Shown one piece after another: positions 17,657-25,331 of a stretch of DNA of 53,583 nt. The notes below the pieces were generated by a model. The model was not told where the DNA came from. It saw only the letters and a program-made list of their open reading frames with translations, and did not search any database. The stretch covers positions 1 to 53,583 of the forward strand of contig CAZNLJ010000034.1 of the NCBI GenBank assembly GCA_964573725.1, read 5' to 3'. Origin of the DNA: UBA6168 sp964573725 (GTDB lineage Bacteria > Bacteroidota > Bacteroidia > Chitinophagales > Saprospiraceae). Both the position numbers and the translations under genes were made by a program. Every line of letters starts with the position of its first letter. Positions within the stretch are counted from its first letter, which is position 1.

Positions 17657-18982
17657 TCAGCGACCGACGGGCCGGGACCGACGCAGGAAGAAATAAACCC
17701 CGGCGCCCACCGCCAGCAGGGCCAGGCCCGGTACCGCCTGCCCCGGCTTTTCCAACAGGGTATTGAAGGCGAAAGCAAAGGAGGAAAGGACGAACAACAG
17801 GGGAATCCACGGATAGCCCCAGGCCCTGACCGGGCGGGGCCAATCGGGGCGGGTGTACCGGAACCGGAAGACCGCGGCGCCGGCCAAACCCATGAACCCA
17901 ATGTCCATGAAGGTGACGAAGGTGATGATCTCGTCGAATAGTCCCCGGAAAAACAGCAACACCAGCAAAGCCCAGGCGACCTGTACCCACATCGCGACCA
18001 CCGGGGTCCGCCAGCGGGGATGGATGAACGCCAGCTGCCGGAAGAAGACACCATCTGCCGCCATGGCGAAATAGATCCTGGGGGCGGACATGGAATAGAT
18101 GGAAATGGTCCCGAAGATGGAAAGGGCAATGGCGACGGCGACCACCTTGCCGCCCCAGGGCGCCAGGGTCCCGACGGCGTCCGCCGCCACCCGGGGTGTG
18201 GCGGCGATGACATCGAGGGGCAGCAGGAACAAGTAGGCGAGGTTGACCAGCAGATACAGGACGACGACCACCAGGACGCTCCAGCTCATGGCCTTGGGAA
18301 CCGTACGGCCGGCATCCACGGCTTCCCCCGCCACATAGGAGGCATGGTGCCAGCCACCGATGGAAAACAACACCCCGATGAGGCCGGTGAGGAGCGCGGC
18401 CGGCAAGGCGTCGGGCACATCCGCCGGCGTGAACAGGTCCACCGGCGTGACCGCCGAATCGAAAAAATAGAAACCGGCGGCGATGATGGCCGCCATGGCC
18501 GCCATCTTGAGGCCCGTGAAAAAGGTCGCCAGGCCTTGGCTGTACTGGACCCCCGGCAGGTTCAGCGCCGTGAGCAGGAGCAGGGTGGCCGCCGCAACCC
18601 CCATCTTGGCAAAATCGCCCATGTCCGGCCAAAAGATCCGCAGGTACTCGGCGAACGCCACACACAAGCCCGCCAGTGCCCCCGTATTGATGACCAACAG
18701 GATGACCCATCCGTACAGGAAACCGGCCAGGGGGCCGTAAGCTTCCCGCAAATAGGCGTATACCCCGCCGGATGCGGGGAACATACCCCCCAGTTCGGAA
18801 AAGGTCAGGGCACCGGTCAGGGCCACCAGACCGCCCAAGCTCCAGACCAACAACACCAGGCCGGCATGGGGCACCGCCTGGACGATCTGGGCGGGGGTGA
18901 TGAATATCCCCGATCCGATGCAAGACCCGATGGCGATCATCGTCAGGCCCAGGAAGCTCAGTTTCCGATTCAATTCCGGCAT
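17657..18982 (-). CDS. APC-family amino acid permease, probably for hydroxyproline
   Basis: A 442-residue integral membrane transporter. The start is ATG 18982 because the family N-terminus (LNRKLSFLGLTMIAIGSCIG) begins right after it; upstream in-frame codons look like leader sequence. The helix 1 signature GSCIGSGIFITP is typical of the amino acid-polyamine-organocation superfamily, as are the FSELGGMFPASGGVYAYLREAYG stretch and about twelve hydrophobic segments. It is the last gene of the minus-strand hydroxyproline cluster, 23 bases after the secreted-protein gene. Context points to uptake of hydroxyproline or proline, but other amino acids cannot be excluded by sequence. Confidence 0.88.
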   Translation of the reverse strand: MPELNRKLSFLGLTMIAIGSCIGSGIFITPAQIVQAVPHAGLVLLVWSLGGLVALTGALTFSELGGMFPASGGVYAYLREAYGPLAGFLYGWVILLVINTGALAGLCVAFAEYLRIFWPDMGDFAKMGVAAATLLLLTALNLPGVQYSQGLATFFTGLKMAAMAAIIAAGFYFFDSAVTPVDLFTPADVPDALPAALLTGLIGVLFSIGGWHHASYVAGEAVDAGRTVPKAMSWSVLVVVVLYLLVNLAYLFLLPLDVIAATPRVAADAVGTLAPWGGKVVAVAIALSIFGTISIYSMSAPRIYFAMAADGVFFRQLAFIHPRWRTPVVAMWVQVAWALLVLLFFRGLFDEIITFVTFMDIGFMGLAGAAVFRFRYTRPDWPRPVRAWGYPWIPLLFVLSSFAFAFNTLLEKPGQAVPGLALLAVGAGVYFFLRRSRPVGR

Positions 18983-19005
18983 GGTATCACAGGTTGGGGG
19001 GTGAT

Positions 19006-19557
19006 TCAGTCGTCGGTTGGGGCTGCCAATGCCGACAGGAAGGTCCGAAGCTGTTCCGTCACCCTTTGCAGGGTACGCTCCTGGACGGGTTCGTACCAAC
19101 CCAGCAGGACCTGCCCGGTGGCTTCGTCGGGCCGTTGGTCATAGGGATGATAAACGAAGGAAGCTCCTTCCCGGGCGGGCAGCGCAAGGGCGAGCCGCCG
19201 CGACCCGGAGTCGGCCACGACGCGGACCCGGTCCAGGTCGACCGCCCGGACAGGTACCAGGTACCGCCCCCCGCCCCTCAGCTCGCCGGAAACCGGGTCC
19301 AGTCGTTTCTCCGGAATTTCCAGCCGATAGCCGGCAGGGGCTTCGGACCGGACGTAATCCAATGAGTAATTCTTGGCGAACGGCGTCCCGTACCGGTCAT
19401 CCGGCAAGGTCGGCGGCAACTGCATGCGGATGGCTTCCCGCAAGGCCCTATGCAGCAGGCGCAGGGAATCCGGTGCCGCCGGAACGGCCTGCGGATAGGC
19501 GGCCGGCAGGGCCACGGCAAACAGGAAAGGGAGTACGAGCAACCCGGGTCGGTACAT
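19006..19557 (-). CDS. Unknown secreted protein inside the hydroxyproline operon
   Basis: A 183-residue protein with a signal peptide (LLVLPFLFAVALPAAYPQA, cleavage near residue 23). I do not recognise a family. The mature part is rich in Arg, Leu, Pro and Ala. It has a helical start (LRLLHRALREAIRMQLPP), a central YGTPFAKNYSLDYVRSE stretch, and a helical end (ERTLQRVTEQLRTFLSAL). No metal or catalytic motif is evident. It lies 12 bases after the FAD dehydrogenase and 23 bases before the permease on the same strand, so it is almost certainly co-transcribed. A periplasmic role in hydroxyproline capture or collagen-peptide handling is possible but unproven. Confidence 0.7.
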   Translation of the reverse strand: MYRPGLLVLPFLFAVALPAAYPQAVPAAPDSLRLLHRALREAIRMQLPPTLPDDRYGTPFAKNYSLDYVRSEAPAGYRLEIPEKRLDPVSGELRGGGRYLVPVRAVDLDRVRVVADSGSRRLALALPAREGASFVYHPYDQRPDEATGQVLLGWYEPVQERTLQRVTEQLRTFLSALAAPTDD

Positions 19558-19569
19558 ATCTGTTGAATT

Positions 19570-20865
19570 TTAATGCGCCCGGGGGGGCTTCCGCGACCCG
19601 CCGAGGGTCTCTCCATGGAAGCGGCCCGGCCGGAAAGCGGACAGGTAGCCGGCGTCCGCACCGCCGTCGGTAGCCAGGATATCCATGACCAACCGGCCCG
19701 TCGCCGGGGCCAGGCTGAGGCCCATCATGGCATGACCGGTGGCCAACACCAGGTTGGGGTATGCGTCCAGCCGGCCGATATAGGGCAAACCATCCGGCGT
19801 ACAGGGTCTGAATCCGTGCCAAATTTCCTTTTCCGGAGGCAGGGAAGGCCGTAACCGGGGATAGTACGCCGGGACGGATTGCAGGATCGCCTTCACGCGC
19901 GGCAGGTTTATCCGGGGACTCATCCCCCCCAATTCCAGTGTTCCGCCGAACCGGAGGTCCGGGCCCATGGGCGTGACGGCTACCTTGGCTTCCGTCAGGA
20001 TGGATGCATGTACCGGCCGCTCGGCGGCATCCGGGACGGTGACCGAATACCCCTTGCCGTCCTGCAACAAGAGCGGCACCCGCAGCCGCCGCAACAGGGC
20101 GGCGGACCAACTCCCGGCGGTCAACAAGTAAGCATCGGCGACAAACCGCTCCCTACCGGCACGCAGGGCGGTGATGCGGCGGCCGCGGGTCTCGAAGCCG
20201 ATCACCGGCCGGTCGCTATGAAAGACGGCACCCCCTTCCTCCAACAATCGCTTGAGGTGGGCCATCAATCGGTTCGGGTGCATATAGGCATCGGCCGGGT
20301 AATGGACACCCCCCCGGGCATCAACGGCGGTCCCCGGCTCGAACTCGGCCAGCGCGGCACGGTCCAACACCTGCGTTTCCAGGCCGAGCTGCTCGGCCAG
20401 CCGGGCGGTTTCCCACTCCTCGCGTTCCTTCTTGGCCGTCCGGTACAACATGAGGATCCCGTTCTCGGACAAGTGGAAATCCAGACCGGTCTCCTGGTGG
20501 AAATCCTGGTACAGGGCCTTGCTCCATTGGTTGAAACCGAGCAGGACCGGCATGGCGGCGCGGGCCTGCCGCTCGTTGCAGGACCGGTAGAAGCGCCACA
20601 GCCAGGCCAACAGGGCCGGGTCGGGCCGGGGTCGGATGAAAAAAGGGCTGCTGGGGCGGAACATCCAACGGAGGCCCTGGGCGACGATACCCGGTGCGGC
20701 CAGCGGCACGAAATGACTGGGCGTAATCATGCCGGCATTGCCGTAGGAACAGCCGTCGGCCAGGTCCGTCCGGTCGAACAGTTCCACCCGGAAGCCCGCC
20801 TTTTGCAGGTACCAGGCCGAGAAGCGGCCGATGACCCCGCTGCCGATGATATGGACGGTTGCCAT
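19570..20865 (-). CDS. FAD-dependent D-amino acid (D-hydroxyproline) dehydrogenase
   Basis: A 431-residue protein of the DAO/DadA family. The N-terminal dinucleotide-binding motif is IIGSGVIG (residues 6-13), followed by a beta strand ending ELFDR, as in Rossmann FAD sites. The YGNAGMITPSHFVPLAAPG stretch near residue 41 and the C-terminal GFRPCTPDGLPYIGR and ATGHAMMGLSLAPATG motifs are typical of DadA-like enzymes. In hydroxyproline pathways this class oxidises cis-4-hydroxy-D-proline to 1-pyrroline-4-hydroxy-2-carboxylate and passes electrons to the respiratory chain. The gene lies 95 bases downstream of the epimerase that makes that substrate. General D-amino acid dehydrogenase activity is the main alternative. 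Confidence 0.88.
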   Translation of the reverse strand: MATVHIIGSGVIGRFSAWYLQKAGFRVELFDRTDLADGCSYGNAGMITPSHFVPLAAPGIVAQGLRWMFRPSSPFFIRPRPDPALLAWLWRFYRSCNERQARAAMPVLLGFNQWSKALYQDFHQETGLDFHLSENGILMLYRTAKKEREEWETARLAEQLGLETQVLDRAALAEFEPGTAVDARGGVHYPADAYMHPNRLMAHLKRLLEEGGAVFHSDRPVIGFETRGRRITALRAGRERFVADAYLLTAGSWSAALLRRLRVPLLLQDGKGYSVTVPDAAERPVHASILTEAKVAVTPMGPDLRFGGTLELGGMSPRINLPRVKAILQSVPAYYPRLRPSLPPEKEIWHGFRPCTPDGLPYIGRLDAYPNLVLATGHAMMGLSLAPATGRLVMDILATDGGADAGYLSAFRPGRFHGETLGGSRKPPRAH

Positions 20866-20960
20866 GCGGATTGAGATTGTTTGGCGCGATGTCCCGACGC
20901 AGCCAGGTAAGGGCTTTCCGGATCAATTCCCTTGCCTGCCGCGGCAAACCGGCGGCCGGG

Positions 20961-21962
20961 TCAGCCGACCTGGAAACCGTGCGCGTAGGGATCGTCTTCG
21001 TCGTCGATGATGATATGGTTGAAACCCGTGATTTTCGCCCATCCCTGGATACTCGGGATGATGGCGGGCCGCCCGCCCAGGTCCGTCAACCCTTCGATTC
21101 GGCCGACGAACTGGCTGCCGATGATGCTCTCGTGGATAAAATCCTCGCCCGCCCGCAACCAACCCTTGGCCTGCCACTGGGCCATGCGGGCGGATGTGCC
21201 CGTCCCGCAGGGGGATCGGTCGATGGCCTTTTCCCCGTAAAAGACGGCATTTCGGGCATGGACCCCGGAATTGCTCGGTTTGCCGGTCCATAGGATATGG
21301 CTGAGTCCCCCGATCCGGGGGTCGAGGGGATGCCGGAAAACGTAGGCCTCGTTGAGCCGTTTCCGGATCACAGGGCTCCAGGCGACCAATTGGTCGGTCC
21401 GGAAGTTTTCCATTCCCGGAAAATTGTCCTGCGGATCCACAATCGCGTAGTAGTTGCCGCCGTAGGCCACGTCGACCCGGAGCAGGCCCAGGTCCGGACA
21501 TTCCACCGGCAAGGCCTCGGCATGGAGATAGGCGGGGACATTGGTCAGGCGGACCCAACGGACCTTCCCCCCGACCGCTTCATAGGTCACGGCGACCGGA
21601 CCGGCCGGCGTTTCCAACCGCAGCCGACCGGGGGTCTTCGGTTGTACCAAGCCTTGTTCGATGGCGATGGTGACCGTCCCGATGGTGCCGTGTCCGCACA
21701 TGGGCAGGCAACCGCTGGTCTCGATGAACAGCACGGCCGCATCGTTCCGCGCGTCGGCGGGTGGATAGAGGATACTGCCGGACATCATGTCGTGTCCGCG
21801 CGGCTCGAACATCAGGCCCCGGCGGATCCAGTCGTGATTGGCCAGGAAATCCAGCCGCTTCTCCGCAATGGTCTCACCCTGGAGGACGGGGCCGCCGCCC
21901 GCCACCAGCCGGACGGGGTTCCCACAGGTGTGGGCATCGATACAAAAGAAATCCTTTCTCAT
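20961..21962 (-). CDS. 4-hydroxyproline 2-epimerase (proline racemase family)
   Basis: A 333-residue protein of normal family length. It has both catalytic cysteines of the epimerase/racemase type: Cys89 in MCGHGTIG and Cys252 in SPCGTGT. The related trans-3-hydroxyproline dehydratases have Thr at the second site, so this is an epimerase. Other family marks are the N-terminal IDAHTCGNP and the EPRGHDMMSG stretch. It interconverts trans-4-hydroxy-L-proline and cis-4-hydroxy-D-proline in the cytoplasm. It is the first gene of the sub-operon epimerase, dehydrogenase, secreted protein, permease. A -7-type promoter box lies 57-64 bases upstream. The alternative, proline racemase, is less likely given the neighbours. 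Confidence 0.93.
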   Translation of the reverse strand: MRKDFFCIDAHTCGNPVRLVAGGGPVLQGETIAEKRLDFLANHDWIRRGLMFEPRGHDMMSGSILYPPADARNDAAVLFIETSGCLPMCGHGTIGTVTIAIEQGLVQPKTPGRLRLETPAGPVAVTYEAVGGKVRWVRLTNVPAYLHAEALPVECPDLGLLRVDVAYGGNYYAIVDPQDNFPGMENFRTDQLVAWSPVIRKRLNEAYVFRHPLDPRIGGLSHILWTGKPSNSGVHARNAVFYGEKAIDRSPCGTGTSARMAQWQAKGWLRAGEDFIHESIIGSQFVGRIEGLTDLGGRPAIIPSIQGWAKITGFNHIIIDDEDDPYAHGFQVG

Positions 21963-22417
21963 GAAATGACGGGTCGGTTTCGGTCCGGCGTTGTCGGCCG
22001 CACAAGCGACGTCGGCACCAAATATAGGAGATGGAGGCCGTCCGTCCTATCCGCAGCTCTTTCCGATCTAAAAAAATCCGAACGAAAAAAAATCGCCGCA
22101 ACCGATGGGCCGCCCGACCGGCCATCGACCACAGGAACCCACACTTGGCGGAAACGCCCGAGCTCCCCGTCCCTGGCGGCTCGGCGGACTGCCTTCCGCA
22201 TATCGGCCTGCGGACGGGAACAAGGCGGCGGGGCCCGGTCGATAAGTGGGGGCAAGCAGCGAAAGTCGGGGAAATCGATTTTTTTCCTGGTCTTCCCGTA
22301 AAGTAGGCGTGACAAGCGGAAAGACCCGGAAACAGGGATGGGGCACCCGGCGGTACGGGGTGCGGAGGATCCGGGGCCGGTTTTCGGCGACTTCAACGCG
22401 GCAAGGTGCAGGCCGCC
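21963..22417. other. Gap dividing the hydroxyproline cluster
   Basis: This 455-base gap has no credible gene; frames such as minus 21959-22396 have unnatural composition. It holds a probable promoter box for the epimerase (22019-22026) and an A-rich patch at 22070-22093 on the plus strand (T-rich on the minus strand) upstream of it. Confidence 0.55.
22019..22026 (-). promoter_or_regulatory. Bacteroidota -7 box (TATATTTG) before the epimerase gene
   Basis: The minus strand reads TATATTTG, a full match to TAnnTTTG. Transcription would start near 22012, about 50 bases before the ATG at 21962. No TTG is found at the -33 position, so an activator may be needed. It implies that the epimerase-to-permease genes can be expressed apart from the two upstream genes. 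Confidence 0.5.
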
Positions 22418-23986
22418 TTAGGAAAGGGATTCCGGACGGCCGTCCACCAGCCGGCGGATCCGGAGCGGGTTCGCATCCTGCAGGGCCGGAGGGAGGGCGG
22501 TGTCCGGGAAATCCTGGAAGGCGACCGGTCGGACAAAGCGCAGGACGGCATCGGTGCCCACGGAGGTCGACCGCGCATCCGTGGTGGCGGGGAAGGGACC
22601 GCCATGGTGCATGGCGGGACCGACCTCCACACCGGTGGGTACCCCGTTGAAGAGCAGCCGGCCCACCCGGTCGGTGAGTTCCCGGAGCAGGGACGGATAC
22701 GCGGAAAGCGCGTCCGCATCCCCGACCACGGTAGCGGTCAGTTGGCCCGGCAAGCATCGGACCAGGCCGGGCAGTTCGGCGGCATCCCGGTAGGAGACCA
22801 GCAGCGTGAAAGGACCGAACACTTCTTCCTGCAGGATGGGCGTACGCAGGAATACCTCCGCCCGGGTCATGCCGAGGGCGGGCCGGACGAACGGCCCGGG
22901 CTGGGCGGAATCCTGGAAGGAATGGAGTTCGAGCTGAGGAAGGCGGGCCATTTCCGCCAGCATGGTGTGGTAGTGGCGGAAGATCCGAAGGTTGAGCATA
23001 CACTGGGGAGGGGCCTCGGCAAAGGTGGTGCGCACAACCTCGACGAAGGCGGCCGCCTGGCTTTCCGGAAGGAGGACGAGGCCCGGATTGGTACAGAACT
23101 GGCCGGCCCCGAGCAGGACGGAAGCCGCCAGGCGGGCGGCATAACCGCGGGTTTCGCCGGGGGACAGGTCGGGCAGGACGACGACCGGATTGATGCTGCC
23201 CATTTCCGCAAAGACGGGAATCGGTTGCGGACGGCGGACGGCGAGGTCGAACAAGGCCTTGCCACCCCGGAAGGAGCCGGTGAAAGCCACCGCCTTGACC
23301 TGGGGATGGCGGACCAGCCGCTTGCCGAGGGTGTGGCCTCCGTGCAGGGCGGAAAAGACACCGTCGGGCATTCCGGTGGACAAGGCGGCGGACCGGATGG
23401 CATCGGCCACCAGTTCGTGGGTGGCGGGATGGGCCTCATGTGCCTTGACCACCACGGGGCAGCCGGCGGCCAGGGCCGAGGCGGTATCGCCGCCGGCGGT
23501 GGAAAAGGCCAGGGGAAAATTGGAGGCGGTGAAGACGGCTACCGGTCCCAGGGGGACAAGCATCCGGCGGATATCCGGTTTGGGAAGCGGCTGCCGCCCC
23601 GGGTCGCCCTTGTCGATGACCGCATCGACCCAGGACCCATCCTCCAGCAGGGCGGCGAAAAGCCGCAACTGTCCGCAGGTACGGGCCCTTTCCCCCAGCA
23701 AGCGGGCTTCCGGCAATCCGCTTTCCGCCATGGCGGTGGCGATGAGCCGATGGCCCAGGGCTTCGACCCGGTCGGCCACCGCCCGCAGGAATGCCGCCCG
23801 TTCCACGCCGGGCAGGTCCCGATACAAGGGGAAGGCCCGGGCCGCCGATTCCAGCGCCAGGTCCAGTTCCCGTTCCGTCGCAGGATGGAAGCGGGCCTCC
23901 CCGCCGGTGGCGGTTTGGCCGGTGAACGTCTTCCGGCTGTTGCCGGACAAGGTATGTCCGATGAAATTTTTACCGTGGAAATCCAT
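22418..23986 (-). CDS. Alpha-ketoglutarate semialdehyde dehydrogenase
   Basis: A 522-residue aldehyde dehydrogenase superfamily member. The start is ATG 23986, where the family N-terminus (MDFHGKNFIG) begins; an upstream in-frame ATG at 24010 adds only eight unlike residues. The active site is complete: Asn in TASNFPLAFS (near 155), Glu261 in AEMGSINPV and Cys298 in GAGQFCTNPG. The pair AEMxSINPV and GQFCTNPG is the hallmark of the type III semialdehyde dehydrogenase found in hydroxyproline operons. It oxidises 2,5-dioxopentanoate to 2-oxoglutarate with NAD(P)+. It follows the DapA-like deaminase on the same strand. Confidence 0.92.
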   Translation of the reverse strand: MDFHGKNFIGHTLSGNSRKTFTGQTATGGEARFHPATERELDLALESAARAFPLYRDLPGVERAAFLRAVADRVEALGHRLIATAMAESGLPEARLLGERARTCGQLRLFAALLEDGSWVDAVIDKGDPGRQPLPKPDIRRMLVPLGPVAVFTASNFPLAFSTAGGDTASALAAGCPVVVKAHEAHPATHELVADAIRSAALSTGMPDGVFSALHGGHTLGKRLVRHPQVKAVAFTGSFRGGKALFDLAVRRPQPIPVFAEMGSINPVVVLPDLSPGETRGYAARLAASVLLGAGQFCTNPGLVLLPESQAAAFVEVVRTTFAEAPPQCMLNLRIFRHYHTMLAEMARLPQLELHSFQDSAQPGPFVRPALGMTRAEVFLRTPILQEEVFGPFTLLVSYRDAAELPGLVRCLPGQLTATVVGDADALSAYPSLLRELTDRVGRLLFNGVPTGVEVGPAMHHGGPFPATTDARSTSVGTDAVLRFVRPVAFQDFPDTALPPALQDANPLRIRRLVDGRPESLS

Positions 23987-24109
23987 GCCGGTGATTTGGC
24001 GGGGAGGCACTCCCCGGATGAATGAATGAACGAGGCCGGGGCATCGGACAAGCGATGGGCACCCCGGAATGGCCGGAAGGGCCGCGATGAGAGGGGCGGG
24101 AAGCGGTCA

Positions 24110-25021
24110 TCAACCGGCATCCGGCCAGACCGGCCTGTCCGACAGGGCGGTTTCCAGGATCCGGAGCACCCTTTCCCGGGCAGCGCCGGAAAGCGGTTGG
24201 CGCGGGGGGCGGACAAATTCCGTTCCCAGGCCGGTCATCACCTCCGCAAGTTTGATGTTTTGGACGAGTTGCGGGTCGATGTCCAGTTCCAGCACCGGCA
24301 GGAACCAACGGTGTATCCGGCGGGCCGCCTCCGACTGCCCGGCCGACACCAGCCGGTAAATGGCCACCGTCTCCGCCGGGAAGGCGTTCACCAGGCCGGC
24401 CACCCAGCCGTGCGCCCCCATCAGGAGGGATTCCATCGCCAGGGTATCCACCCCGCACAGGATTTTCAACCGTTCCGGGCCGAAGCGGTTGATGATCCGG
24501 GTCACGTTGGAGACATCGCGGGTACTCTCCTTGACGGCGGTGATATTGGGCAATGGCAGGAGTTGCTCGAACATGTCCAGGCTCACCTCGATCTTGTAGT
24601 CCACCGGGTTATTGTAAATCATGATCGGCAGGGCACAGGCCGCCGCCACCTCCGAAAAATAACCGACCGTTTCGGCATCCGTGGCCTTGTACTGCATCGG
24701 CGGCAGGAGCATGAGTCCGCCGGCACCCCCTCGTTCGGCGGCACGGGCCAGCTCCACGGCGGCACGGGTGGAGCGTTCGGCGATGTTGACCACGACCGGC
24801 GACCGGTCATCCGCCACCGCCAACGCCGCCTCGAGGAGTGTCAGCCGTTCGTCGATAGTCAGGGTACTGGCTTCACCGAGAGAGCCGGCGATGATAAGCC
24901 CGTCCACCCCGGCCGCCAGTTGGGCCGCCAGGTGGTTTCGGAAGGCGGGGAGGTCGAGGGATCCGTCCGCCGTGAATTTGGTCGTCAATGCCGGATAGAC
25001 GCCGGTCCATGTCGCTTTCAT
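24110..25021 (-). CDS. DapA-family 1-pyrroline-4-hydroxy-2-carboxylate deaminase
   Basis: A 303-residue TIM-barrel protein of the dihydrodipicolinate synthase/N-acetylneuraminate lyase family. The start is ATG 25021 (MKATWTGVYPALTT). It has the pyruvate-binding GSLGE loop (46-50), Tyr136 in IYNNP and the Schiff-base Lys164 in TAVKES. In hydroxyproline degradation this class deaminates and dehydrates 1-pyrroline-4-hydroxy-2-carboxylate to alpha-ketoglutarate semialdehyde, the substrate of the next gene. Neighbours, not sequence alone, decide the call; family members elsewhere are DapA, aldolases or lyases. It is the first gene of the minus-strand cluster and diverges from the TonB-dependent receptor at 25332. 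Confidence 0.85.
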   Translation of the reverse strand: MKATWTGVYPALTTKFTADGSLDLPAFRNHLAAQLAAGVDGLIIAGSLGEASTLTIDERLTLLEAALAVADDRSPVVVNIAERSTRAAVELARAAERGGAGGLMLLPPMQYKATDAETVGYFSEVAAACALPIMIYNNPVDYKIEVSLDMFEQLLPLPNITAVKESTRDVSNVTRIINRFGPERLKILCGVDTLAMESLLMGAHGWVAGLVNAFPAETVAIYRLVSAGQSEAARRIHRWFLPVLELDIDPQLVQNIKLAEVMTGLGTEFVRPPRQPLSGAARERVLRILETALSDRPVWPDAG

Positions 25022-25331
25022 AAATCGATTTGCATGGTGAAATGAGAAAGACGGCAAGGTAGGGATTTTCCGCGGCCCGACCTACTCCGGATCGACAGAT
25101 ATCCCCCCGCCGGCCCAAACCGCCGCCGGCCTTCCTGCACCGCTACCCCGGGGCAGGAATATGGACAAGAACCCTTTATTGGTAGATAATTATTGCAGGT
25201 TCCGCACCGGGCACCGAATTTTGCCGGCCTCGGATTGAACTATTCAGACCGGAATTCCTTTTAGAGAGACCTTATCCGTTTCCGTCCCGCTGTTTCCGAC
25301 GCGGCGGAGCCATCCATAAAGACAGAGCGAC
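25022..25331. other. Divergent intergenic region
   Basis: These 310 bases separate the deaminase (minus) and the receptor (plus). On the minus strand TACCTTGC near 25055 is a weak -7-like box for the deaminase. On the plus side an AT-rich patch near 25175-25195 could hold a promoter, but no exact TAnnTTTG is seen. Confidence 0.4.

Noticed and set aside
21959..22396. Minus-strand 145-codon frame between the semialdehyde dehydrogenase and epimerase
   Set aside because: Rich in Arg, Pro and Ser with no homology-like features. It contains the probable epimerase promoter.
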